Below are positions 26,611 through 40,900 of a stretch of 64,000 nt of DNA, piece by piece. The notes under the pieces are model-generated. The model did no database searches. It saw only the letters and a program-made list of their open reading frames with translations, and was not told the DNA's origin. Source of the stretch: Brachionus manjavacas (Eukaryota; Rotifera; Eurotatoria; Ploima; Brachionidae); contig JAHQIY010000008.1 in NCBI GenBank assembly GCA_019054805.1, positions 2,031,501 through 2,095,500 of the forward strand. Reading direction: 5' to 3'. The translations under genes were made by a program, and so were the position numbers. The number at the start of each line of letters is the position of its first letter. Positions within the stretch are counted from its first letter, which is position 1.

Positions 26611-26642
26611 GAATGTGATTTTGTTTTAGCAAAATCACATTC
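26611..26642. repeat. Perfect hairpin, 13-bp arms
   Basis: GAATGTGATTTTG at 26611-26623 and its exact complement at 26630-26642, with a 6-nt loop. It lies 8 nt outside the foldback element. Confidence 0.75.
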
Positions 26643-27449
26643 TTAGTTTTTGAAATTAATTTATTATTAAAAGAAATCTTTTTATTTATTGTTTTACTTT
26701 GAATATAAAGCGAAAGATTAATTCCTATTATTTCCATATTATCATCTAATTGAGAAAAACTGACTTAAAAATTCTAAAATTGAAAAAAACTCTTGGCTGA
26801 AATCAATGTCCAAATAATCAGCGAACGCTAATTTATTTCCGTTTAAAAAATCGATTAAAAAAATATTTTTTTTCAATGTTGCTTCACTGATTTGATTAAA
26901 GCTTTCCTTTTTATCAGTTAATTTATTAATAATATTCTCCATTTTTTGTTTTAACTCATTAAATATTCGTATGTAAATTTTACTTAATCATCATCATAAT
27001 TGAGTAGGATTTTTGAGAGAGTGTATGAACATTGACACTCTTAATATTAATGATGCAGCTTTCCGCTAAGAATTCTTAGATATGTTATTTAAAAATCACA
27101 GAAAATTTGATGAGTCATTTTGATTTAATTAAAAGTTAAAAAAAAACAATTTAAATTTTTTTTCTTTTTTATCAATGGACGAAAAAAAAATTGATGATAC
27201 AATATTTTTTATATTTATATTTAATCAAAATAAGCAAGTCCTTTTCTCCAAATATTCTGCAAAATTGTTATATTTGTCATAAATATTGCAGAATAATTCA
27301 TGAGCTTTGGGCTCAAGTTTAAAGTTGGTAGTCATTTTTTTCATTCTCATAACAAGGGAAAATAAAGTACTAAGTGAATATTCTAGTTTTGGAACTGAAA
27401 TCATCTTTGGCAAAGTAAAATTTTTGTTAAATTTTCAATTTGCTCTTTT
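26643..27449. other. Gene-poor stretch with two short minus-strand frames
   Basis: Minus-strand frames at 26942-26742 (66 aa) and 27413-27225 (62 aa) have non-random wording; the second reads PKLEYSLSTLFSLVMRMKK then NFKLEPKAHELFCNIYDKY. I cannot name them. They may be parts of one decayed element. The remainder is AT-rich. Confidence 0.3.
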
Positions 27450-29340
27450 TGCTCAAAAATTTTAAATGCGCAATTTAACTGCATGGCATATTTGCAATAT
27501 TTTAAATTTAAATTTGAAATCTTTAAAAATGCTTCTTGCTTCAAAGACCTCTTCCGGAAATTTTTTCCAATCGTTCACAACTCTGTTAACAAAAAAGTTA
27601 AATATTGTAAGACAATTTTTACTTTTTCTCTATGAATCATTTTTTTGTGCCTTCTAAGATTGTAAGTTCAGCTTGAGCCAGCCCCAGATCGAAAATTTAT
27701 GTTGTTTACAAAATTCACTTTCTCCATTTTATTTACTAATTTGTACATTTGGATCAAATCAGCTCTCAACCTTCGCGTCTTCAGGTCACTAAGGTCACTA
27801 ATGATGTGCATAGTAATCTAATGTTTCTTGGTTAGGAAAATTAAAAGCTTTCTTGATCATTCCTTAAACTCTATTTACCTTAGCAGTACAATTTTTGACT
27901 TGTACATCCCACTTAAAGTGGTTTTGGATATACCTAGGTCTTTCTAACAAATCGAATTTGCCATGAGTTGTCCACCCGAATTCTCTGACTTAATTTCCTG
28001 GTCAAACTTTGTGTTTGAATAACCAAAGTGCACCACTTTACATTTATCAGTATTGAGTTGAGTAGACCAAGTGTTGACCAATTTGATACTTTGTCTAAAT
28101 CCCCTTGAAGATCTATCAAAGATTGGAAATTTTTAACGACTGAAATAACCTTCGAATCATCAAAATTAGCTTCACAGTTTGACTCAATCATCTCTAACAT
28201 GTCATTAATGTAGATGACAAAAAAAATAGGCCTTAAAACCGAACCTTGAGGTACACCACTTGTTATTTTTAGCCCATTGTGAAGATGATTCTCCAATTAC
28301 CACTTTTTGTGAGCGCCCCGTTTAAAATCCATTGATCCAAGCGATTTGTTTTTCTCCAAATCCATTGAATCGAAGCTTGTACAGTAATTTACGATGAGAA
28401 ACCTTGTCAAAAGCTTTGGCGAAGTCTGTATCAATAACATCTACTGGAAAGCCATTTGCAAGAGCGTCTGTAATTATCAATCGTTTAATTATATCAATCG
28501 TTTCAAGAAGATTGATTGTACATGACTTGTTTGATAGGAAGTCATGTTGGATCCTAGAGATTAAGTCGCTCCCAATGAGATGCTTTAACATGTATTCGTT
28601 TACAATACTCTCAAACACTTTTCAGACAACACTTGTGAGAGAAACAGGAGGATAATTTTTGGCTTCATTACGACTTCCACTTTTATGGAAAGGTGTAATG
28701 TTCGCTCGTTTCCAAGTTTCTGGTAAGATTCCGTCAACAAATGAAAAATAAAGGCCAAGGAATTGAGAAAGCATCGGCTGCAGACTTTAAGACCTTATTA
28801 TGAATTTTATCAGGGCCTACTTCCTTATTTGGATCTAATAATTTTAGCTTCTCACAAATTTTACTTACACTTGAAATTTCTTCCGAACCTGGATCACAAA
28901 CTTTATTTTGTTTGGAATTGAACGGGGGTAAACATGACAAAGTATCGATATTGAAAACCGAAAGAAAATACTCGTTCAATATGTTAACTTTTTCGATCGG
29001 GTTTGTTACCAAAAGTTCGTTCGATTTCAACGCTTTAATCTAATGTTTATTAGAAATTTTACTATTTATGTACTTGTAGACGAGTTTTGGGTTTGCTTTT
29101 GATAGCTTAGCTAACTTCGATTCGTAATTTTTGACTGCAAGCTTGATCGCTTTTCGACATTTTTTGTTCCTGGCTCCATAGGTACCTTTTTTGTCACAAG
29201 ACCATCCGCTTACAGTATAACACTTTGCCATATCTTTATATAAAACTTTGGCTCTGTTGAACCTAAAAGGAAACGTTGAATTAGATCTTCATTTTTTATC
29301 TTTATTTTTTGACGAACAATATCAACATACTCACTGAAAT
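27450..29340 (-). pseudogene. LINE polymerase, 5' truncated, minus strand
   Basis: Decayed non-LTR retrotransposon of the same family as the one at 7.4-12.5 kb. Reading down the minus strand: AKLSKANPKLVYKYINSKIS, LLDPNKEVGPDKIHNKVLKS, FESIVNEYMLKHLIGSDLIS, IDTDFAKAFDKVSHRKLLYK (first catalytic Asp), then SGVPQGSVLRPIFFVIYIND. The active-site box reads NFDDSK. The C-terminal part includes YNLRR and WTIGKNFRK near 27700-27540. ORF1 and the endonuclease are absent. Stops near 29040, 28735, 28620 and 28320 show it is dead. Confidence 0.85.
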
Positions 29341-30000
29341 GATCTAAAATAATGAAAAAGCGATCATCAAAAATTTTAATTCTTTAATTTTGAAAAATCT
29401 AAATATTTTTTTCAATGAATAATAAATAAACTTATTAGACAGGAATTTTTCTCAAAATTTAAATATATAATTTTTCTTTTTATCTATTAGATAAACGAGA
29501 AATTGGTCTGAAAGTTTTTTTCTCTTTTAGATCATCTAAATACTATTTGAATTTTTTAAAATAAATTATTTTTTATTAAAAAACTATCTAAATTGACAAG
29601 AAAAAGAAATTATAATAAGATTAGCATGATTCAAAACGAACCATAAAGATACTTAGAAGAACCAAAAACGAAACACAAAAAAATGGAACAATTAGGTGAG
29701 TCGTGATTCAAAATGAACCTTTATAAAAGATCGTTATAATTTAAGTAATACTTTATAATATAAGTGTATTTTGTATTTTGGGAAAATACACTTATATTAT
29801 TATTAGACTTTTCAAAAAGAAGCAAAATAAATTTTTGTTCGCTTTAAAGAGCACCAAAAATAACTATTAAGTTCATTGTCTATAAGTCTTTATAAAACGC
29901 TGTCTTCCGGCTATTGTTGCTAGAAATTTTCTCCAAAAACTTAACAAAATTTTATCTTTGATTTTTGGTTGAGGATTTCAAAATCGTCTTATTAAAAATA
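29341..30000. other. AT-rich intergenic with one hairpin
   Basis: No gene seen. TAATATAAGTGTATTTT at 29756-29772 and its exact complement at 29783-29799 form a hairpin with a 10-nt loop. Confidence 0.5.
29756..29799. repeat. Perfect 17-bp inverted repeat
   Basis: Arms TAATATAAGTGTATTTT and its reverse complement separated by 10 nt. No flanking gene makes it a plausible terminator. Confidence 0.7.
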
Positions 30001-30160
30001 TGACACATTTGTAAGTAAAAAAAAGAACTAGTAATTCAAGATTTTTAAAATAGATAAAAATGTATCACCATATTAATACAATCAATATTGCTCATTGCTC
30101 TTGAAATCCTTTTTCACCAAAACCATTAATAAACTTACTGACCCTTTGTACTTTATTAAA
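30001..30160. repeat. Direct repeat left of VCP copy 2
   Basis: Nearly identical to 34624-34781 in the same orientation, from TGACACATTTGTAAGTAAAA to ACTGACCCTTTGTACTTT. The pair brackets the second VCP block. Confidence 0.85.
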
Positions 30161-30715
30161 CAGCTTTATTAAATTTGTTCACTAAATCTAAAAATTGTTC
30201 GTCTAATTCTATTTTGGTTCACCCTAATTCTATTTTGAACAAAAAAATTGTGTGAATCAATAGTTCACAAAAACTTAGGAGCAAGAATTTTTCGGATAAT
30301 AAGTAAACTATGACCCTGTATTTCAACGATTGAATATAAACTTTAATCTAAATGAATTTTTCTTTTTTTTCAAAAAATTTTATTTTTTTCATATGTTTTT
30401 ATTCTGAAGGAGCATTTGCTCGGTAAAAAATAAATAAATGAATTGTTTAAAAGTTAAAAAAGAATTTTCAATATTTTTTTTCCAAATTTCCAAATATAAA
30501 TTAAACTCATTCTATTTGACCAAAGAGTTTAATTTCAAATATGAAAATGCTTCCAATTTTAACTTAAAATTTTTTTTTTTGAAATTGAAAAAAAATATTT
30601 GAAACATCGCACTTTTTCAGTGTTAATTCAACATTGGATACATTTTGTAATTCGAACACAAAAAATTAAACCAGTTCTGATTAAAAATATTTTGAATTAA
30701 ATTTTTTATTTCAAA
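30161..30715. other. Intergenic with LINE-type tail motif
   Basis: No gene. ATTCTGAAGGAGCATTTGCT followed by CGGTAAA at 30401-30427 after a T-run is a worn copy of the tail motif found at 7396 and 53775. Confidence 0.5.
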
Positions 30716-33400
<2,685 letters not shown>

Positions 33401-34623
33401 ATCAAGCACAAGATAGTACTCGGTTTGGAGGTACATTTTAATGGCTTAGTGATTTACAATGATGATGGTTAATTTGAGTTAAAAAAGAAAAGAAAAAAGA
33501 TTTACTTAAACTAACAAAATTAAAAACGAGTATAAATGCAGTATATGTGTATTATAGCGATGATGATTTATACTTGTGTAATAAGATGACGGGCAAATTT
33601 TGAATTTTTCTATGCTTATTCACCAATTTTTGCATGCGTGTTATAATATAACTAGTTGAAATTATTTTCATAAACCAGTCAAGACTATTCTAGTCCAAAA
33701 GTTAAGCAATCTTATCACTAAAATCACTAAAATTGAGAAAAACTAAATTAATCATTAAAAATTTAAAATCCTGTCGAATTTAAAATTTAAAAAAATTAAG
33801 AATTTCTTTCAAACGTTCTTTTTATTCCGAGTCTTTCTCTAAATTCGATGCAATACCCAAACTTTAAATTGAATTTCGAAATATTCTGTAAAATTATTAA
33901 TTTATAAATTAAAAATTGGAAATAACTGAAAAAAATTTTTTTTCTTATTTTATCAAAAATACTGAAATTTAAAAAAAAAATAATGCGCCTTTCGAGTTAC
34001 TATAGAATTTTAATACATACGATTCTAAATTATCAAATAATGAATTAATTTTTGAATATTTTTTGAATTTTTTGATCTTTTAATTATTTTTTGAATAAAA
34101 AAAAGTCGCTTGAATTCTGTCATTTAATTGTCTGAATCTGAAAGTTTTTAAAGAAACTTTTTTCCAAGGTTCTCTAAAAGAAAAGATTAGTAAAAACAAT
34201 CAATATTTTTTATATTATAAAAATATCTAAAAAAACAATTTTCTTATTTGACCTATTGATTTAGTTGTTTTTCTAATAAAAATAAATTTCTGTTCTCGAT
34301 TTATTTATTTTTTATTCATAAATTAATATAAAAAGTGAAACTAATTGAAATATTAAAGGATTTTATTCATATTTTTTGGTTAAATGGTCAAAGCGAACAA
34401 ATCCAACCTAATTTTTAAATAGTTTTATTTTTTATTTCCAAGTCCTTAATTATTCATGGAATGTAGTACAAATAGTTTGAATATTTATCCATGACAAATA
34501 ATTACTAAAAAAAATTCATCTATCTTTAGTTTTTTTTTAAATATTAAAAATAAACTAGATATATATTTCTTTTTGGTTTTTTATAATTTTATAATACGAT
34601 GTCTTCCTGCATTTTTCAAAATT
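33401..34623. other. AT-rich intergenic, upstream of VCP copy 2
   Basis: Holds the presumed VCP promoter and, at 33617-33710, sequence shared with the inverted-repeat arm at 19.7 kb (CAAGACTATTCTAGTCCAAAAG). No gene is seen. Confidence 0.5.
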
Positions 34624-34781
34624 TTGACACATTTGTAAGTAAAAAAAAGAACTAGTAATTCAAGATTTTTAAAATAGATAAAAATGTATCACCATATTAA
34701 GAGAATCAATATTGCTCATTGCTCTTGATATCCTTATTCACCAAAACCATTAATAAACTTACTGACCCTTTGTACTTTTTT
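34624..34781. repeat. Direct repeat right of VCP copy 2
   Basis: Partner of 30001-30160, nearly identical over about 155 bp. Confidence 0.85.
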
Positions 34782-35279
34782 TAACAAGTTTATATCGCGA
34801 TTTTGTATTCAGCTTCATACATTGATTGCATACTCAAGTTGACCTCATCAGTGAATGAAACAAAAGCTCAAGCGCATTTTTTTCCCCAATCTTGTAGAAC
34901 CATTTTATTTTTTAGAAAAAAATCCAAAGCTCTATTTCAATTAGAAAAAAAGGAAATAAACAAACCAAAAATCCGATTCAGCTTGTCAACACACAATAAC
35001 GTGTGATAAAGAGATAAGAATTTTTTAAAAAATTTTTAAGTTTTTTTTTAATCATTTTGATATGATCTACATTAGATGTATTTCGAATATTTGAATGCAA
35101 AAATAAATATTTTTATTTATACACTCGTTTTTTCCAAGCTCATAAAGTTTAACTCTAGTATTGAAAATAAAATCGATCTTAATTCAACGATTACTTTCGG
35201 ATCTTTTAAATATTTTTTATAAAAAAAGCTTAAATCTATTTTTATTTTTTTAAATAAACAAAAAGTCAAAAAAAATTTA
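34782..35279. other. AT-rich intergenic
   Basis: A 67-codon plus-strand frame at 34803-35006 has no recognisable features. Otherwise only A/T-rich DNA, including the 3' end of DNAAF4. Confidence 0.4.
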
Positions 35280-38200
35280 TTAACTAATATAGGTGACTTT
35301 ATTATCATCTTCTGGTTGAAGACCGAGAATTGTTTTTCGAATATTTTCAGTATCTTGTTTGAGATCTGAATTATCAGGTTCAATTTTAAGGGCGGCTTCG
35401 TAGTCCAACAAGCCTTCAGCGTACAATTCCAATTCACAAAACGCCGTTCCACGTCTAATATGAGCCTTTAATCTACTTAAAGCATTATCAGGCACCGGAG
35501 GTGTCAACAAATCCAAAGCCTATACAAATTTAATTTTAATCCTTGAATTTTTTTATAAGAAATTTTTAAAATTACTCTAGTGCAGTCTTCCACACATTTG
35601 ATTAAGTTTCTGATTTTAAAATGACATGCTGCTCGATTTGAGTACAAACTTAAAAAGTTATTTGTTTAAAAAAAAGAAATTTTAAAAATAATGCAAAACT
35701 TACGATGGTTCTTTAGGAAAAAGTCTAATCGCATGGTTATAAACTCCAATTGCTGTTTGGTAATTTTCTTGTTTGAAATAATTGCTTTTTAAATATAATT
35801 TTTAAATTATTTTTCTATAAAAAAATAATTTTAGCTACCTTGCTTTTTCTTTTAATAAATCAATGTTTAATTCATTTACAGAAAGATCATTTAAATCATC
35901 TGGTAATTCGACAAGCTTTCTAGCTTCGGCTTGTTTTTCCAACCACTTTATTAAACAAAAAATAATTTAATAAAATAAAATTAATTGGTTTCAAGTTAAA
36001 TTAAGATATTATTATATCTTAATTTTTATTTTTTTACTTCTTTTTCTAATTGATTTTGAGATTCTCTTGAAGGTGTGGGGAAAACTCTTGGTGTGAATCG
36101 AATTTGTATAGAACCAGATGATCTTGGACCAGGTAAATCAGAAGTTTCTTCTTTTGTTTTAATATTTGATTCTGAGAAAATTTCATTAATAGGCTCTTTG
36201 AAAGTCTTAGCTTTTACAAGCTCATTTTTTGGCTCTTCCAAAAGGGGCTTAAATATATTTCTTTTTAAAACAATCAAAATAAAAAAAATTCTTCTACTTA
36301 CTTCTGATTTTTTTTCGGGTTTTTTATGTAATGTCTTAAAACTTTCTATGTCTTGTGTCGCTTTTTTTCGTTCATTATCTTTTATTGATTCAATTCTTTG
36401 TCGTTCTGTCTCTTCGAGCTAGACAATCATATTATTTTAAAAATTAGTTTGAGAAAAACGAATTAATTATAAGGATAAAATTCATATCAAAAAGGAGTCC
36501 TTTATGATAATATTACTTTTTTTAAACTGAAACTAACCACCTGACTTAAAGATTCATTTAATTTCAAAATCAAAAATTAAATTTAATTATTAATAAACAC
36601 TCATTTTTAGTATTTTTTTTAATCAAGAAAAAATTCTTAATTATAAAAATCCAATGCATCCAAGTTGACACAAAAAATTGAAGTGTTCGGGTTCGTGTTT
36701 CGGTTTATAGCATTACTCGTATACAAACCCGAAGTAAACATAATTATCAGGTTTTTACACGTATCCCAGTCCGAAAAAAAAAACAATTTTCCTGTCTTGG
36801 GAAAAACAAATTTTGGAAATTACTAAATAGACATCAACATTTTTATTACGTCCAAAAAGAATTTTTATTACGTCCAAAAAGATTTTTTATTAATAAAAAT
36901 GTTTTATTAGTTAAGATATTTACATTTATTTAAACGATTTTTTTCATTTTATACTGTGGTAATTTATAATGAGAAAAAAAACTCACCATCCGAAATATAA
37001 TATAAGAACCTGTAATTTTTTTTTAATTTTTCAGAGGAACATTAGCCCAAACAGATAATCAAATAAAAAAAATAATAATAACTAGTTTTGAAATTATGTA
37101 ATTTTTTAAGCATTAATTTTTTTAAGAAAAAATTAGAATTTTTATATTTCCATTTTAGTTAATTTGTTTTAATTATACAATAGAAGTAATTTTTTTATTT
37201 TCATGTATTTTTAATAATTTTATTAAAAATTTATTTTTTATTTTATTTTGTCTTAAATTAGATTAAATTTTTTAGAAAAAGTGTCTATCTAATAAAACTT
37301 TTATTTAGTTTTGTATTTATTAATATTTTGGATATTTTATTAAAATTTTATAGTTCTTGATTTAGATTTCTATTTTTAAAGCACTAAATAAAAATTATAC
37401 TTTTATTTTAATATCGAGTCTAGTTACCTTGTTTAGACTTTTCGAAAATTTATTTTTCGGAAGATGAATTTTTTTTATTTTATCCTAAATTACTGCAGTA
37501 TAAAATGAAAAAAATCTTTTAAATAAATGTAATTATCTTAAATAATAGTATATTTTTATAAATAAAAGATCTTTTTGGACTCAATGAATATGTTGATGTT
37601 TATTTAGAAAATTTGTTTTTTTCCATAAACTGGAAAATTAATTTTTTTATGTGTAAGTCTATTATAAATTAATTTATATATTTAGCTATCTTTGTTAACT
37701 TTTAACTTTTACTTTATCTTATTATTATAAGTACAGAGAAAATTATAAATAAAATATTTTATTTTCTATCAAAAAATATTTCCAAATTTTAAGGGTCAAT
37801 TAACTATCGAAACTTAACTTAAATCCAAACTTATCTTTAATTTTTCAAACTTTAAGAAATTTAAAAATTTCTTCTAAGGAAAAATTAGAAAATTCCTAAT
37901 TTAGATTCTAAAAAGTTAACCAAAAATTATTTCATACTTTCATTTGCTCTTTTAGAGCGAGTTTTTTATTTGCTTCTTTTTGCTCAGCCCTTTCTTTTGA
38001 CAATCGTTCGGCTTTTTCACCAGCGTACTTAATTGCTTCTTCCCGGACCAATTTTAACAAATCTTTATTTTCGAAGTCTTTATGGTACAGACTTGACCAT
38101 ACACCTTCTTCTGCTTTAGAAAATTGTAAAGAAATAATTCCGTTTTTGACCACGATCATCGAATTATCATCGTTGATAATTTCATTAAACCAACATTCGA

Positions 38201-38392
38201 ACAAAAAAGGTGGATAAGAGACCTGAAAAAAAAATCTCTAAGATATTCTGAGAGATAAAGAAAAATTACTTTAAGATATTCTCTGCTGTTTAAAATATCA
38301 ACACTGTTTGCTTTGGTTCCTTTAAGTGGAAGATTGATACTAATCATGGACTCACTCTGAGTCCAAGTGAAATCTTTGACGATAATGGGCAT
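35280..38392 (-). CDS. DNAAF4: Dynein axonemal assembly factor 4 (7 exons)
   Basis: Cytoplasmic co-chaperone for preassembly of ciliary dynein arms (formerly DYX1C1). Exons, 5' to 3' on the minus strand: 38392-38270, 38222-37938, 36418-36038, 35945-35839, 35784-35704, 35648-35576, 35519-35280; phases agree and give 429 residues (human 420). The N-terminal CS/p23 domain ([36 protein letters not shown]) is followed by a charged helix ([15 protein letters not shown]), the conserved [19 protein letters not shown] motif, and three TPR-like repeats ([49 protein letters not shown]). Exon 3 contains an in-frame 41-nt GTAAGT...AAG stretch (36301-36261) that looks like an intron but cannot be removed without a frameshift. 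Intron 2 is 1.5 kb and holds a foldback element. Head-to-head with PSMF1. Confidence 0.93.
36773..37648. mobile_element. Foldback element inside DNAAF4 intron 2
   Basis: About 200 bp on each side are inverted copies. Shared words include ACATCAACAT, GTCCAAAAAG, TACATTTATTTAAA and TTTTTTTCATTTTATACTG. Outer tips read AATTTTCC. The centre is AT-rich and non-coding. It accounts for most of the length of an otherwise compact gene's longest intron. Confidence 0.75.
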
Positions 38393-38674
38393 TTTTATTT
38401 AATTGAAAAAATAAAAATATTAAGTCCCTTTTTCCTAATGTACAATCGGTTGCCATAGAAAAAAAATTTAAAAATTCAGTTTTTAAAAATAAGACAAATG
38501 TTAAGACTACGTTTTAAAATGTCAAAAAAAATGCAATATCTGAAATTTTTTAGAAATTTCAAAATAGAAAAAAAAAAAGATATTTTAGGATTAAAGGAAA
38601 AGTGTTAAGGTATATTTTATTTTTAATTGTTTAATTTAAATTTAATTTACTTATATTAGAAATTGTTCTAAATA
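38393..38674. promoter_or_regulatory. Bidirectional promoter of DNAAF4 and PSMF1
   Basis: 282 bp separate the two start codons. No TATA box is evident on either side. Sharing a promoter is inferred from spacing only. Confidence 0.5.
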
Positions 38675-39790
38675 ATGTCTAAAATTAATTTTTCTGGTCT
38701 TGAAACATTTGTCTATGCGTATAAGAATCAGGTAAAAAGAGAATCTGATCTTATCGCTCTATTTGTACATTGGTATTTGGTAAGAGATGGCTTTCTTTGT
38801 GTCCTTGACGGAAGAGTAATTTTAAGACAAAAAAAAATATTTATTAATTTTTTATCAATAAAGAAAACTGAAGTTTTGCCAAGTGATTGGAACGCTAATG
38901 ATGAAATTTATGTTATTAACTATTCACTCGATTCAAAAGGATATGAGCTTAAAATATTAGTTGCTGATGACTCATTAATTATTAATTTAATGGTAAAAAT
39001 TAAATGAAAAATAATTTCTAGATTAAATTTACTTAAAAAAAAGAAAAAATCAACTGAAAGAACGGCTAGTCTTAATTGTACTATTAAAAACCATATCTCA
39101 AGTCTAAAAAATGAATATCAAAAGTATTAAAATTTTTTTTTTAATTATTTCAATATTTTTAATGAATTAAAAATTTAGTCTGTTCACAAACTTAAATGAC
39201 TTGCACGAAGCGCTATCAAAAGAATTCGAGCCTTTATACAAAGAAGATAAAAAAGTTTCTTTCATTGAAGGCGCACCTTCCAAAGAAGAACCACCTAAAC
39301 CAAGGTTTTAATAATTTTTAAGAAAAAAGAAAAAAATTTGAATTTGTATTTTAGAGGAGAGGTAATATTTGATCCGCTTAGAGATATACCACAACAAAGA
39401 CCACCTTTGCCTCCCAGAGATATTGGACGATCCGATTTAGACCCTTTCAGATTTGACCCTCTTGGAACAGGAGGTTTAATTTAATATAAAATTATTATTT
39501 TTTTAATCTTTAATTCTCATTAAAGGAATGATCTTTGACCCATTCAGAAACTATGATCGAAGATTGATACCTACAAATTTGCCTCCAGGCGCAGTTCCAC
39601 CGAGAGCAAGATTTGATCCTTACGGACCTCCTAGTCCGGATGAATTGATTCCAGGTTCATCAACACGAGTCGGGTAAAGTTTAGTTTAAAATTTATTGAA
39701 AAAAAATAACATTGAAAATTTTTTTTCAGACCGAACCCTAATCATTTAAGACCTCCAGGTGGTTTTGGAAATGATAACATGTTTATGTAA
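38675..39790 (+). CDS. PSMF1: Proteasome inhibitor PI31 (7 exons)
   Basis: Binds the 20S proteasome and regulates its assembly and activity. Exons 38675-38815, 38864-38992, 39044-39123, 39179-39304, 39355-39473, 39526-39673 and 39730-39790 keep phase and give 267 residues (human 271). The N-terminal FP domain is seen as SDLIALFVHWYLVRDGFLCV, LPSDWNANDEIYVINYSLDS and DDSLIINLM. The C-terminal half is the proline-rich PI31 tail: FDPLRDIPQQRPPLPPRDIG, RLIPTNLPPGAVPPRARFDP, PNPNHLRPPGG, ending NDNMFM. Intron 1 is 48 nt, a multiple of three without a stop, so its retention would add 16 residues. Confidence 0.95.
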
Positions 39791-40140
39791 AATGAATATC
39801 AATTAAAAAATTTTATTAATTTATTTTTGCAGAAATAAAATTTTAATGATAACGATATTTAATAAGTATAATTTAATGGTGTTTTTTTTAAATTTATTTC
39901 TTCAAAATTATTATGATTTTCACTATGAATTAATTTATTTCGATAAATCGAAATAGAATTCAGTTTTAAAAACTATCTTCTAATCTCAATTTTTTTATTT
40001 CTTATGTTACATATTAAAATTCAAAAATCAAAGAACCATACTATATTTACATAAAAATATAGTTTACAGACTCGTTTTAAACAGCTAAAATAGGATAATA
40101 GAAAAAAATTGATTTTAAAAATAAAGAAAAAACTATTTTT
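39791..40140. other. Convergent intergenic, PSMF1 and WTAP 3' ends
   Basis: 350 bp between two stop codons. It must hold both 3' UTRs; AATAAA-like words are too frequent in this AT-rich DNA to assign. Confidence 0.5.
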
Positions 40141-40900
40141 TTAAGTTTCCATACAATCATTTTTATTATTAGTATCTATTAATTCTTTTTGATTTAATTT
40201 TTCTTTAAGCTGTAATATTGTGGCTTGCATTGCATCCATTTGACTGTCAATTTCCATTAAAAACGAATTCAGATCTTAAAAATTTATATTTTTAAAAACT
40301 AATTTTTTTTCACTTTTCAATTTACTCTGTTCATTTTCGCAAGTCTCATTTAGTAGTTGCTTATGGTATGCCAAATCGTGTTCTAACTGAGCAACGTTAC
40401 CTGATGAAATTATTTTACCTAGTTCTTCATTTTCGGTGAGCAACTTCCGGCATTTGTACATTAAGCGTTTTGTCAGCTGACTCTCGGGTGTAAACTTTGT
40501 CGAATTTAATTCCACTTCTAGTTCTTCTTTTTTTTTCCGAGTCTCTTCAAGATCTTTTTTAAGCTGAATTATCACGGCATTTATGGTAGGGTCTACCAAA
40601 CACGATTTTGTTTGAGATGAACAAGATCCGGACTGATCATTGTCCGAAATTGGACTCTAAATGGTATAAATTAGACTAATTTTTAATCAAACAAAAATTT
40701 ACATTTCCATCTGACTCTTTTGAATTAGCATAATTCATAAGTATTATATTTTTTAACTTGGCTATTTCCATTAACTGCTTTTTTTCTCTTTCTTCTATAC
40801 CAGTGGCATAAGCGGCTAGTTTTCGGTATTGCACTATCAATTCATCTTTGGTCAAGTTTTCTAATTCGAAATCACCAATTTTGGATTTTTCCTCATTCAT
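40141..40900 (-). CDS. WTAP: WTAP / Fl(2)d, m6A writer complex subunit (3 exons)
   Basis: Nuclear coiled-coil adaptor that holds the METTL3-METTL14 RNA methyltransferase and affects splicing. Exons on the minus strand: 40900-40703, 40656-40314, 40274-40141; phase is kept and 224 residues result. Signatures: LTKDELIVQYRKLAAY near the N-terminus, VDPTINAVIIQLKKDLEETR, STKFTPESQLTKRLMYKCRK, LLTENEELGKII and GNVAQLEHDLAYHKQLLNE, then DSQMDAMQATILQLKEKL. The protein is a long coiled coil. It ends soon after the helix, so the Ser/Gly-rich tail of the vertebrate protein (396 aa) is absent. An upstream in-frame ATG at 40954 would add 18 hydrophobic residues; the MNEEKS start fits the family better. 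Confidence 0.93.

Noticed and set aside
34803..35006. 67-codon plus-strand frame near the direct repeat
   Set aside because: No motif, no splice context, and typical of chance frames in this DNA.
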